Of a DNA stretch of 64,000 nt, positions 31,092 through 39,426 are shown piece after piece. Location of the stretch: the NCBI RefSeq assembly GCF_036924715.1, contig NZ_JAZHSB010000001.1, positions 6,563,001 to 6,627,000 on the forward strand, in the 5' to 3' direction. The translations under genes and the position numbers were made by a program. Positions within the stretch are counted from its first letter, which is position 1; each line of letters begins with the position of its first letter. The notes beneath the pieces are model-generated. The model was not told the DNA's origin. It worked only from the letters and a program-made list of their open reading frames with translations, and searched no databases. This stretch comes from Bradyrhizobium sp. AZCC 1721 (GTDB lineage: Bacteria; Pseudomonadota; Alphaproteobacteria; Rhizobiales; Xanthobacteraceae).

Positions 31092-32981
31092 TTACAGCGC
31101 GATCACCTGCGCTGGTGGCGCGGGCGAATAGATCTCCTCGATCAGCGCACTGCGGTTCTCCAGAACCGCGCGCTGGTTGATCGAACCCTTGTCGGTGACC
31201 TCGCCGCGATCGATCGACAGCGGCGTATCGAGCAGCACCGCGCGCGTGATCCTGGTCGATGAACCCGTTGCGCCCGCGACGAGCTTCTCAAAGCGTTCGC
31301 GGAAGGCCGCGACGATCAGCGGATCGGACGCCGCAGCAGCGAGGTCGTCTTGCGGAAGCGTCGGATTGATCAGGCGGCACCCGTCGAGGTCGAGCACCAC
31401 CAGCGCCGATATTTCGTCGCGGTTAATGCCGGTAATGACGACGTCTCGCACCAGCGGCGCGCAGCCCGCGACGAAGCGCGCCCGTAACGGGCCGACGCTG
31501 ACCCAGGTGCCGCTGGCAAGCTTGAAGTCCTCACCGATGCGGCCGTCGAAATCGAAGCCGGCGTCGAAATCATCTGCAACGGCCGGCTTGAGCGCATCGC
31601 CCATCTTGTAGAAGCCTTCCTCATCGAAGGACTTCGCCGTGATATCAGGCTGACGCCAATAGCCGGGCATCACGTTCGGCCCCTTGGCGCGAACCTCCAG
31701 CTTGCCATTATTGGGCACGAGTTTCGCATCATTGCCCAAAACCGGCAGCCCAACATGGCCGGAGCGGCTGGTCACCGGATTGACCGACATGAAGAACGGC
31801 GCAGTCTCGGTGGCACCAAGCCCGGTCAGCATCGGCACGCGATAGCCGGTTTCCTGGACCGACAATTCGTCGAGGCTGTTCCAGACGAAGGCCGACAGCG
31901 CCGCGCCCGAAAAGAACATCGCATGCAGCCGCGCAAAGAACTTTTTGCGCAAGGCCGCATCGTCGCGCAGATAGGGCAACAGCGATTCATAGCCCTTGGG
32001 CACGTTGAAATAGACCGTCGGCGAAATCTCCCGGAGATTGCGCACGGTCTCCTCGATGCCGCCGGGCATCGGCTTGCCCTCGTCGAGATACATCGAGCCG
32101 CCATTATAGAGCGTCAGCCCGATGTTGTGATTGCCGCCGAAGGTGTGATTCCACGGCAGCCAATCGACGATGACCGGCGGCTCGTCCTTCAGGAACGCCA
32201 GCGTCTCGCGCAGCATCACCTGATTGGCGCAGATCATGCGTTGCGTGTTGATCACGGCCTTCGGGTTGCCGGTCGAGCCCGACGTCAGCAGGAACTTTGC
32301 GATCGTGTCCGGGCCGATCGCCTCGTGCGCCGCGTCGAGCCGCGGATGCAGTGGCGTCGCCATCAGATCTGCAAGCGTCGTGACATCGCGGCCGGGAACC
32401 ACCGCACCGCGCGAGGCGGCGATCTCGGTCCCGAACGACACATTGGCGGCGAGCGCATCGGCGAATTTCGTCGCGTCGTCGACGAACACGAGGCCGGGAG
32501 TCAACAGCTTCATCAGATAGCTGAGCTTGCCGTAGTCGCGCGATACCAGCGAATAGGCCGGCGATACCGGACAGAAGGGAATGCCGGCATAGAGCGCGCC
32601 GAACGCTATGAGCGCATGATCGACCGAGTTGCCGGACAGGATGACGACTGGCCTTTCTGCCGAAAGGCCGCGCGCCAGCAGCGCAGACGCGATATGCCGC
32701 GACGACGTCAACAGCTCCGCATAGGTGATCTGCCGCCAGCCCCGTGCCGCGTTGCGCTCCGCCATGAAGACCCGATCGGGCGCCGCTGCGGCCCAATGAT
32801 GCAGCCGATCGGTGATGCGCGCCGGATAGTCCCGCAACTGCGCTTTCGGGCGCAGATAGATGGTGCCGTCGTCGCGGCGCTCGACATGCACCGCGGGCGT
32901 GCCGAACGAGATCGGGCGCAGCGGATGACCGGCGCGCGCGGCTGAATCGGTCGAGGCGGACATGCTGGGCTTGGCGCTCAT
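31092..32981 (-). CDS. couB: Feruloyl/p-coumaroyl-CoA synthetase
   Basis: The protein has 629 residues, the length of Fcs-type ANL ligases. Motifs are FLLTSGSTGNPKAVINTQ, DWLPWNHTFGGNHNIGLTLYNG, FNVPKGYESLLP, MLTGLGATETAPF, GYWRQPDITAKSFDEEG with YKMGDA, and the C-terminal DRGEVTDKGSINQRAVLENR, which replaces the usual catalytic-lysine segment in this family. It adenylates a hydroxycinnamic acid and forms its CoA ester. Its neighbours (hydratase, SDR, thioesterase, importer) fit this. Ferulate and p-coumarate preference cannot be told apart from sequence. Confidence 0.88.
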   Translation of the reverse strand: MSAKPSMSASTDSAARAGHPLRPISFGTPAVHVERRDDGTIYLRPKAQLRDYPARITDRLHHWAAAAPDRVFMAERNAARGWRQITYAELLTSSRHIASALLARGLSAERPVVILSGNSVDHALIAFGALYAGIPFCPVSPAYSLVSRDYGKLSYLMKLLTPGLVFVDDATKFADALAANVSFGTEIAASRGAVVPGRDVTTLADLMATPLHPRLDAAHEAIGPDTIAKFLLTSGSTGNPKAVINTQRMICANQVMLRETLAFLKDEPPVIVDWLPWNHTFGGNHNIGLTLYNGGSMYLDEGKPMPGGIEETVRNLREISPTVYFNVPKGYESLLPYLRDDAALRKKFFARLHAMFFSGAALSAFVWNSLDELSVQETGYRVPMLTGLGATETAPFFMSVNPVTSRSGHVGLPVLGNDAKLVPNNGKLEVRAKGPNVMPGYWRQPDITAKSFDEEGFYKMGDALKPAVADDFDAGFDFDGRIGEDFKLASGTWVSVGPLRARFVAGCAPLVRDVVITGINRDEISALVVLDLDGCRLINPTLPQDDLAAAASDPLIVAAFRERFEKLVAGATGSSTRITRAVLLDTPLSIDRGEVTDKGSINQRAVLENRSALIEEIYSPAPPAQVIAL

Positions 32982-32982
32982 G

Positions 32983-33783
32983 TCAGGTCGGCTTCACCTT
33001 TGCGGTCTTGTGGTCGAGAAACGCACGAATGCGGCGCTTGGCCTCTTTGTCGCTTTGCGCCACGGTTGCCATCAGGGATTCCATCAGCAGACCAGTTTGC
33101 GGGTTGGCCTCCGCGATCATCGGCAGCGCCTGCAGCACCGCAAAATTGGTCAGCGGCGCGTTCGCCGCCACGCGTTCCGCCAGTTCCAGCGCCTTCGGCA
33201 GTGCGCCGCCGGCCTCGGTGAGGTATTGCGAGAAGCCGTAGGCCGAGCCTTCGGTCGCCGAATAGACCCGCCCCGTGAGCATCATGTCGATCATCCGCGC
33301 CACCCCGATCAGCCGCGGCAGCCGCACCGATCCGCCGCCGCCGACGAAGATGCCGCGCTGGCCTTCGGGCAGCGCGAAATAGGCCGATGGTTCGGCGACG
33401 CGGATATGCGCGGCGCAGGCCAGCTCCAGCCCGCCGCCGATCACCGCGCCCCTCAGCGCCGCGATTACGGGGACCCGGCTATACTGGATGCGATCGAACA
33501 CCCGGTGCCACATCTGCGAATGGCGCAGGCCCTCAGTGGCGTCGTGCTCGGTCAGTTCGGACAGGTCAAGGCCGGAAGAAAAATGGTCGCCGACGCCATG
33601 GATGACCACCGCGCCTGTGCCATCGGGGAGATTGGAGAAGCAATCCTGGATCGCGAGGATGATGCCGTCGTTCAGTGCATTGCGCTTGGCCGGACGGTTG
33701 AGGCCCACGGTCAGCACCGCGCCCTTCTGCTCGATCTTGAGCAGGTCGGATTGACCCGCGGTGGCGGTGGAAGCGTTTCCCAT
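32983..33783 (-). CDS. couA: Enoyl-CoA hydratase acting on hydroxycinnamoyl-CoA
   Basis: The protein has 266 residues. It has the crotonase pattern FSSGLDLSEL, RGAVIGGGLELACAAHIRVA and FALPEGQRGIFVGGGGSVRLPR; both glutamates expected of hydratases (in GGLELA and LPEG) are there. It starts 30 bp after a palindrome in the promoter region. It hydrates the double bond of coumaroyl- or feruloyl-CoA; some relatives also cleave the product to an aldehyde and acetyl-CoA. No vanillin-type dehydrogenase is nearby, while an SDR and thioesterase are, so the oxidative route seems more likely here. Confidence 0.85.
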   Translation of the reverse strand: MGNASTATAGQSDLLKIEQKGAVLTVGLNRPAKRNALNDGIILAIQDCFSNLPDGTGAVVIHGVGDHFSSGLDLSELTEHDATEGLRHSQMWHRVFDRIQYSRVPVIAALRGAVIGGGLELACAAHIRVAEPSAYFALPEGQRGIFVGGGGSVRLPRLIGVARMIDMMLTGRVYSATEGSAYGFSQYLTEAGGALPKALELAERVAANAPLTNFAVLQALPMIAEANPQTGLLMESLMATVAQSDKEAKRRIRAFLDHKTAKVKPT

Positions 33784-33811
33784 GGGGTTATATTGTTTCC
33801 TCTCGAGAATA

Positions 33812-33826
33812 GTTATGTTTTATAAC
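33812..33826. promoter_or_regulatory. Palindrome upstream of couA-like gene
   Basis: GTTAT and ATAAC flank 5 bases (15 bp in all), 29 bases before the couA start. The pattern is the same as the 15-bp palindrome at 37485-37499 before pobA. Further GTTATAT lies at 33787. It is likely a binding site for the local MarR regulator. Confidence 0.6.
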
Positions 33827-33893
33827 GATTTTGGCGCGAGTCAATATGGCGTTTGCTTACCCTCCCCTGGAGGGGGAGGGTAAGCAACCCCGC

Positions 33894-34364
33894 TCACAGC
33901 ACCTGATGCACGTCGATGACGACGCGGTCGGCGTGGCGGGCGGCGGAGGCGATGAAGAGGTTTTGCATCAGCCAGCGATATTTCTCTGCACCCGTCTCGA
34001 ATTTCGGCACGGTGCGGAAATAGATCAGCTTTGGATCGACCGGCTCGCCGCGCTTGAGCTTCTGCAGGAGTTCGACCGGACCGAAGCGCAGGCCCTTGTT
34101 CTCGACATAGACCACCGCACCGTCGTCGGTCTCGAAGGCGTATTTGGCTTCCAGCTCGATCAATTCGTTCGGGCGGATGATCTGGAAGTCCGCCCCGAAG
34201 GGAAGAACCTTGCCGTTGATCCTCTCCCCCTTCACCTCGCCGCCGATGATCGGAATGATCCGGCGCACGCCGGTGCCGATCTCGCCGACCGAAGTCACCT
34301 CGCCGATCCGGGCCGTGATGGTGAAGACGTATCTGGTCTCAAGCTGCGGGCTCATCGGCGCCAC
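33894..34364 (-). CDS. DUF3237 family protein
   Basis: The protein has 156 residues (a second ATG three codons in is possible). It shows the family pattern LETRYVFTITARIGE, IPIIGGEVKGERINGKVLPFGADFQIIRPN, ELEAKYAFETDDGAVVYVENKGLR and FRTVPKFETGAEKYRWL. Function in this family is not known; members often lie with aromatic or acyl-CoA catabolic genes. Here it lies between the TRAP importer and the hydratase gene on the same strand, 8 bases after the permease gene tarM, so it is in the TRAP operon. Cytosolic, single domain. Confidence 0.85.
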   Translation of the reverse strand: MAPMSPQLETRYVFTITARIGEVTSVGEIGTGVRRIIPIIGGEVKGERINGKVLPFGADFQIIRPNELIELEAKYAFETDDGAVVYVENKGLRFGPVELLQKLKRGEPVDPKLIYFRTVPKFETGAEKYRWLMQNLFIASAARHADRVVIDVHQVL

Positions 34365-34371
34365 CCATGCT

Positions 34372-35688
34372 CTATCCGGCCATGCGCTGCGGCAGCCACA
34401 GTGCCAGTAGTGGAAATGCGATCAGGATCACCAGCCGGATCAAGTCCGTCACCACGAAAGGCATCACGCCACGGAAGATCGTGGAGAACGACACGTCCTT
34501 GACGACGCTCTTGATGACAAAGACATTCATGCCGATCGGCGGAGAGATGAGGCCAAGTTCTACCGTCATCACGATGATGACGCCGAACCAGATCGGATCA
34601 AAACCGAGGTGCACGATCACTGGAAAGATGATCGGCACCGTCAGGATGATCATGGCCATGGCATCCATCAGGCAGCCCAGCACCAAATACATCACCATGA
34701 TCAGCGCCAGGATGCCGTAGGGACCGAGCCCGAGGCCGGTGAGCAGTTCCGTCACCTTCTGCGGAGTCTGCGTCACCGTCAGGAAATAACCGAAGATCAG
34801 CGCGCCAATGAGCACCGTGAACACCGCGGCTGCGGTGCGGGTCGCCTGCAGTAACGAGCCCAGGATCTTTTGCTTGTCCAGCCTTCCCGTCACTATGCCA
34901 ATCAGGAACGCACCGGTGGCGCCGACGCCGCCTGCCTCCGTCGGCGTAAAGCGCGGCAGAAATGGCAGGCCGTACAGCCCACCGATCACGAAGATGAACA
35001 GCAGCACCGGCGCCCAGATGTTCTTCAGGCCGGCCAAGCGATCGCGCCATTTGGTTCGCGGACCCGCCGGCAGAAAGTCCGGCCGGAACCAGCCGATCAG
35101 CGAAATCGTAAGCATGTACATGGCAATGGCGAGCAGGCCGGGGATGATGCCGGCGATGAACAGCTTGCCGATATCCTGTTCGGTAATGATGCCGTAGACG
35201 GCGAGCACCGTCGATGGCGGTAACATGGCGCCCAACGTGCCGCCGGCCGCGATCACGCCGGTGGCAAAGGATTGCGGATAGCCATAGCGCCGCATTTCCG
35301 GATAGGCGACGGCCGAGAACGTCGCGGCAGTCGCCACCGACGAGCCGCAGATCGCGGCAAAACCGCCGCAGGCCCCGACGGTAGCAATGCCAAGCCCGCC
35401 GCGCAGATGGCCGACAAAGCCGTTGGCGGCGCGGAACAGTTCGCGGCTCATGCCGGAATTGCTGACGAATGCTCCCATCAAGAGGAACATCGGAATCACG
35501 CCGAAGGTGTAGTCGGTCACCGTGCGCATCGAGGTCTGGCCGACCATCTTGAGCGCCGGCGTGAAGCCGACCAGATAACCGAAGCCACAGACGCCGACGA
35601 GGCCCATCGCCATGCCGACCGGCACGCGCAGCAGCATCAGCACGAAGAGCGCGACAAATCCCAGAACCGCGACGGTATCGGTGTTCAT
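34372..35688 (-). CDS. tarM: TRAP transporter large permease (DctM/TarM type)
   Basis: The protein has 438 residues with about 12 membrane segments. Typical features are VPVGMAMGLVGVCGFGYLVG near the start, PMFLLMGAFVSNSGM, AAGGTLGAMLPPSTVLAVYGIIT, VMYLVLGCLMDAMAMIILTVP and ELGLISPPIGMNVFVI. It drives ion-coupled import of an organic acid with the small permease upstream. In R. palustris, TarPQM imports p-coumarate and relatives, and the position next to couA/couB-like genes fits that; the symbol is therefore from context. Confidence 0.9.
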   Translation of the reverse strand: MNTDTVAVLGFVALFVLMLLRVPVGMAMGLVGVCGFGYLVGFTPALKMVGQTSMRTVTDYTFGVIPMFLLMGAFVSNSGMSRELFRAANGFVGHLRGGLGIATVGACGGFAAICGSSVATAATFSAVAYPEMRRYGYPQSFATGVIAAGGTLGAMLPPSTVLAVYGIITEQDIGKLFIAGIIPGLLAIAMYMLTISLIGWFRPDFLPAGPRTKWRDRLAGLKNIWAPVLLFIFVIGGLYGLPFLPRFTPTEAGGVGATGAFLIGIVTGRLDKQKILGSLLQATRTAAAVFTVLIGALIFGYFLTVTQTPQKVTELLTGLGLGPYGILALIMVMYLVLGCLMDAMAMIILTVPIIFPVIVHLGFDPIWFGVIIVMTVELGLISPPIGMNVFVIKSVVKDVSFSTIFRGVMPFVVTDLIRLVILIAFPLLALWLPQRMAG

Positions 35689-35694
35689 CCCGTC

Positions 35695-36204
35695 CTACTC
35701 CACGGTCTTGATCTTGGCGTCATGGATGTCTTCCGGATGGAAGACCAGCCGCCAGGTGCGGATCGCAATCAGGAGCACAGCGGCGGCGTCGCCGGCCCAC
35801 GCGATCGCGAAGAACGGCCAGGTTGGCATATGCACTTCATACGTCAGGACATTGTCGTTGTAGGTGCCGCGCACCTTGTCGAACAGGGTATAGGTCTGCG
35901 CGGTGACGACGAACAGCAGCACCAGCGTCGCGAACACGTCGATCATGCGCTGGTATTTCGGGCCGACATTGGCCCAGATCAGATCGACCGTGATGTGGCC
36001 GCCGCGATAGCTGGTCGCGGCGATGCCCCAGAAGATCAGGATGCCGAGCAGCATGCGCCCGATGTCGAACGAATCCGGGATCGCGTAGTTGAAGGTGTTG
36101 CGCAGCAGGACGCCGATGAAGATGTTGAGCGCAACGATGCCGACAAAGCCGGCCGCGATCCATTCGATCGTATCGATGAAACGATCCATCCACGCGCGAT
36201 TCAT
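35695..36204 (-). CDS. tarQ: TRAP transporter small permease (DctQ/TarQ type)
   Basis: The protein has 169 residues with four predicted membrane helices (WIAAGFVGIVALNIFIGVLL, MLLGILIFWGIAATSY, IDVFATLVLLFVVTAQTY and PFFAIAWAGDAAAVLLIAIR). It carries the DctQ family pattern RGGHITVDLIW. It sits between the binding protein and large permease genes, with 6 bases to the latter. It is the small membrane partner of the TRAP importer. Confidence 0.88.
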   Translation of the reverse strand: MNRAWMDRFIDTIEWIAAGFVGIVALNIFIGVLLRNTFNYAIPDSFDIGRMLLGILIFWGIAATSYRGGHITVDLIWANVGPKYQRMIDVFATLVLLFVVTAQTYTLFDKVRGTYNDNVLTYEVHMPTWPFFAIAWAGDAAAVLLIAIRTWRLVFHPEDIHDAKIKTVE

Positions 36205-36282
36205 GTCCGCTCCGAACGGCTGGCAATGGCGGGAGTAACGGCGGCAGGAGAATTCCTGCCGCCGGCAAGAGCGCTTGCGTTT

Positions 36283-37299
36283 CTACTGCGCGAGCGCGTT
36301 GTACTTGGTGAGCGAGGCCTTGAGTTCGGCCAGCGCCGCGTCCGGATCGCCGCCATTCTTCTTGACGCCCTCGCCCCAGGTCTTGACCAGCGGCTCGGCC
36401 GCCTTCTTCCATTGCGCGGTCTGCTCCGGCGTCAGCTTGTAGACCTCGTGACCGGTCATCGCCTTGATCTTTTCGACGCCGGCATCCTCGTACTTGCCCC
36501 AGGGTTCGCCGACGCGGCCGGCGGCTTCCGTGTTGCAATTGTTGTCGACCGCCTTCTTTTGTTTGTCGGACATCTGGTTGTACTTGTCCTTGTTCATCAC
36601 GAAGGCAAAGGTCGTGACGTAGATCGGCGCTTCGATGTGATACTTCGTCACCTTGTCGATGCCGAACAGCACCACCGACCCCCATGGGAAGGTAACAGAG
36701 TCGGCGACGCCGCGTTCGATGATGTCGCGCACCTCAGGCGCCGAGGACTGCACGTTGGTGCCGCCGAGCTGGGTGACGAAATTCGCCATTGTGGCGTGGG
36801 CGGGCCGGATCTTCATGCCCTTGATGTCCTCGGGCGTGACGATTTTCTTCGTCCGGGAATGGAAGGTCGACGGCGAATGGATGAAGGCCAGGCAGAACTT
36901 GACGTCCTTCATCTCCTTCTCGGCATATTTGCGATACCAGGCGTCGAGCGCCATCGAGCCGCCCTTGGCGTCCGACATCAGGAAGGGCAATTCACCGGCG
37001 CCGATGAGTGGAAACCGCCCCGGCTGATAGCCCGGGTTGATGTAGGTGACATCGGCGATGCCGTCGCGCGCCATGTCGTAATGATCGAATGCCTTGCCGA
37101 GCTGCTGCGCCGGGAACACCTTGTATTTGATGGTGCCGCCGGATTCCTTCTCGACCGCCGCGCCCCATTCCTCCAGCGCCTTCTGCAGCGGATGCGACGC
37201 CGGCACCCAATGCGACAGTTTCAGTTCGAAGGTTTTTTCCTGCGCCAGCGCAGGTGTCACGCTGGCGGCCAGCAGCATCGCCAGAAATGCTTTCCTCAT
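36283..37299 (-). CDS. tarP: TRAP transporter solute-binding protein (DctP/TarP type)
   Basis: The protein has 338 residues. ATG 37299 is chosen because a GGGAGAGG site precedes it by 7 bases; an ATG two codons earlier is too close to the site. A signal peptide (FLAMLLAASVTPALA-QEK) is followed by the DctP pattern LKLSHWVPASHPLQKALEEW, FPAQQLGKAFDHYDMARDG, FHSRTKKIVTPEDIKGMKIRP (with the conserved binding arginine) and ERGVADSVTFPWGS. It catches an aromatic or other organic acid in the periplasm for TarQM. Confidence 0.9.
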   Translation of the reverse strand: MRKAFLAMLLAASVTPALAQEKTFELKLSHWVPASHPLQKALEEWGAAVEKESGGTIKYKVFPAQQLGKAFDHYDMARDGIADVTYINPGYQPGRFPLIGAGELPFLMSDAKGGSMALDAWYRKYAEKEMKDVKFCLAFIHSPSTFHSRTKKIVTPEDIKGMKIRPAHATMANFVTQLGGTNVQSSAPEVRDIIERGVADSVTFPWGSVVLFGIDKVTKYHIEAPIYVTTFAFVMNKDKYNQMSDKQKKAVDNNCNTEAAGRVGEPWGKYEDAGVEKIKAMTGHEVYKLTPEQTAQWKKAAEPLVKTWGEGVKKNGGDPDAALAELKASLTKYNALAQ

Positions 37300-37345
37300 C
37301 GGCATCCTCTCCCTTGGCACGCGGGCTGTTCGATCGCCCGACCTC

Positions 37346-37366
37346 GTTAATTAACATGTTATCTAA
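37346..37366. promoter_or_regulatory. Palindromic region upstream of tarP-like gene
   Basis: GTTAATTAAC (37346-37355) overlaps the perfect palindrome TAACATGTTA (37352-37361), and the pair reads almost the same on both strands over 20 bases. It lies about 50 bases before the tarP start, in an AT-rich island, and could be a promoter/operator for the TRAP operon. Confidence 0.55.
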
Positions 37367-37484
37367 CCCGCCCGCCTTTTCAAGGCGAACGTTCAGCCGC
37401 GGCGTCTCCTCTTCTCCTGGTCGCCATGTGCACCGCCGCGAAGTACACTCATACTGCTTCGCGCCAATGTCCTTTGCCAAAACC

Positions 37485-37528
37485 GTTATATGATATAACT
37501 ACCATTGCAAGATAACTACCATTGCAAG
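37485..37528. promoter_or_regulatory. pobA upstream operator: 15-bp palindrome plus tandem 17-bp repeats
   Basis: GTTATATGATATAAC (37485-37499) is a perfect palindrome. Starting inside it at 37495, ATAACTACCATTGCAAG occurs twice in direct tandem (37495-37511 and 37512-37528). pobA starts at 37579. Two identical 17-bp units spaced 1.6 helix turns apart look like a regulator site, plus or minus duplication by slippage. Confidence 0.68.
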
Positions 37529-37578
37529 CCTGGGGGCAACCGCCGGCTTGAAACCTATAATACCGGGAGGAGCGGGTA

Positions 37579-38748
37579 TTGAGGACAAAAGTCGCAATCA
37601 TAGGTGCAGGTCCGGCAGGATTGTTGCTTGGGCAACTACTTCACGGCTACAGCATCGATAACGTCATTCTCGAGCGCCAGACAGGCGAATACGTGCTCGG
37701 CCGCATCCGCGCCGGCCTGCTCGAGGAAGGCACGGTGGCGCTGCTCGACGAGGTCGGCGCCGGCGAGCGCGCCCATCGCGAGGGGCTGGTCCACCACGGT
37801 CTGGAATTGGCGTTTGGCGGCGCGCGGCACCGCATCGACTTGCATGGCGCCACCGGCAAGACCGTCATGATCTACGGCCAGACCGAGGTGACGCTCGACC
37901 TGATGAACGCGCGCAAGGCGGCTGGCCTCACCACCATCTACCAGGCCGCCGACGTCAAACCGCTCGATTTCGAGACCGACCGCCCGCGCGTCAGCTACGT
38001 CAAGGATGGCGTCACCCACGAGATCGAATGCGACTTCATCGCCGGCTGCGACGGCTTTCATGGCGTCAGCCGCGCCAGCGTAAAGCCGTCCGCGATCCAG
38101 ACCTTTGAACGGATCTATCCATTCGGCTGGCTCGGCATCCTCTCGGAGACGCCGCCGGTCAGCCCGGAGCTGATCTACTCGAACCATGCGCGCGGCTTTG
38201 CGCTCTGCACCATGCGCTCGACCCGGCGCAGCCGCTATTACGTGCAGTGTCCGCTCGAAGATCATATCGACCAGTGGCCGGACGAGCGCTTCTGGGACGA
38301 GCTGAAGCGCCGGATCGACCAGAAGGCGGCCGACGAACTCGTCACCGGCCCCTCGATTGAAAAGAGCATTGCACCGCTGCGCAGCTTCGTCGCCGAGCCG
38401 ATGCGGTTCGGCCGGATGTTTTTGGCCGGCGACGCCTCCCACATCGTGCCGCCGACCGGCGCCAAGGGCCTGAACCTCGCCGCCAGCGATGTGCATTACC
38501 TCTCGCAGGCGTTGCGCGAATATTACGAGGAAAAATCCTCCGCCGGCATCGATGGCTATTCGGCGAAGGCCTTGTCGCGCATCTGGAAGGCCGTGCGCTT
38601 CTCCTGGTGGATGACCTCGATGCTGCACAAATTCCCCGACCAGGGCGAATTCGGCGCACGGATTCAGCTCGCCGAGCTGGATTACGTCGTCAACTCGAAG
38701 GCGGCGTCCGCGTCGCTGTCGGAGAATTATGTCGGGCTGCCGTTTTAG
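37579..38748 (+). CDS. pobA: 4-hydroxybenzoate 3-monooxygenase
   Basis: The protein has 389 residues (PobA of Pseudomonas has 394). The start is a TTG at 37579, 8 bases after GGGAGG. The FAD fold begins VAIIGAGPAGLLLGQLL. LIYSNHARGFALCTMRS and RRSRYYVQC match the substrate pocket of PobA, including the Ser-Arg and later Arg residues, and FLAGDASHIVPPTGAKGLN is the second FAD motif. It hydroxylates 4-hydroxybenzoate to protocatechuate with NADPH and oxygen. It is divergent from the TRAP importer genes. No pobR or pca genes are in the window. Confidence 0.95.
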   Translation: MRTKVAIIGAGPAGLLLGQLLHGYSIDNVILERQTGEYVLGRIRAGLLEEGTVALLDEVGAGERAHREGLVHHGLELAFGGARHRIDLHGATGKTVMIYGQTEVTLDLMNARKAAGLTTIYQAADVKPLDFETDRPRVSYVKDGVTHEIECDFIAGCDGFHGVSRASVKPSAIQTFERIYPFGWLGILSETPPVSPELIYSNHARGFALCTMRSTRRSRYYVQCPLEDHIDQWPDERFWDELKRRIDQKAADELVTGPSIEKSIAPLRSFVAEPMRFGRMFLAGDASHIVPPTGAKGLNLAASDVHYLSQALREYYEEKSSAGIDGYSAKALSRIWKAVRFSWWMTSMLHKFPDQGEFGARIQLAELDYVVNSKAASASLSENYVGLPF

Positions 38749-38771
38749 ACGTTTGCGCGCAATATTTTCTC

Positions 38772-38857
38772 CGTCATTGCGAGGAGCGAAGCGACGAAGC
38801 AATCCATGCACCCGCGTATGCGGGACGATGGATTGCTTCGCTCCGCTCGCAATGACG
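38772..38857. repeat. Intergenic palindromic repeat, family B (copy 2)
   Basis: The outer arms CGTCATTGCGAG and CTCGCAATGACG enclose GACGAAGCAATCCATG and GATGGATTGCTTCG. Compact version of the repeat at 6323-6434. It follows pobA and may serve as its transcription end. Confidence 0.84.
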
Positions 38858-38978
38858 AATGAAGAGCCCCGTGCATTTCAAACACCCGTCGTAATCCCGT
38901 TTAAAACTTTGTAGGTGGTGACTTCGATTGGCGCCTTGCGTTCAATGATTGAAAACATCGTCACACCGCGAGCCGCCA

Positions 38979-39404
38979 ATGACCGCATCCGACATTCCCC
39001 AAGGCTTCGAGCCGCACACCCGCAAGAGCCCGCTTACCGATCCCTGGGAGCCGCTGTATTCGAAGAAGACCGACAAGGCCATCATCATCGGCCTGCGGCT
39101 GGCAAAACCGCACACCAACGGCCGGGGGCTGATTCACGGCGGACTGATTGCGGCGCTGGCCGATAATGCCATGGGCCATAGCTGCGCGCATGTGATGGGC
39201 GGGGTGTCGTCGCTGGTGACGATCGGGCTGGCGGTCGATTTCGTCGGCACCGCGGAGGTCGGGCAGTGGCTCGCGGTCGAGAGCGAGGTAGTCAAGACTG
39301 GCAGGACGATCTGTTTCGCGCAGAGCCTGATCAAGGCCGACGAGGTCGTGATCGCGCGGGCCAATGCGACGTTTCGCGTGGTGCCGAAGAAGGAGCCGGT
39401 GTAG
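38979..39404 (+). CDS. PaaI-type hotdog thioesterase
   Basis: The protein has 141 residues from ATG 38979. The PaaI family motif LIHGGLIAALADNAMGHSC (HGGxxAxxxDxxxG) lies near 47-65, followed by LVTIGLAVDFVGTAEVGQWL and GRTICFAQSLIKADEVVIARANATFR. It is a cytosolic acyl-CoA thioesterase; the substrate is not evident. It is transcribed alone, between pobA and a converging LysR gene. Confidence 0.87.
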   Translation: MTASDIPQGFEPHTRKSPLTDPWEPLYSKKTDKAIIIGLRLAKPHTNGRGLIHGGLIAALADNAMGHSCAHVMGGVSSLVTIGLAVDFVGTAEVGQWLAVESEVVKTGRTICFAQSLIKADEVVIARANATFRVVPKKEPV

Positions 39405-39426
39405 CGCCGCGTCCGGGGCACGGTAC

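Noticed and set aside
35272..37350. 692-codon plus-strand frame opposite the TRAP genes
   Set aside because: The minus strand holds three TRAP genes with signal peptide and spans; the plus frame is low-complexity and Asp/His/Arg rich.
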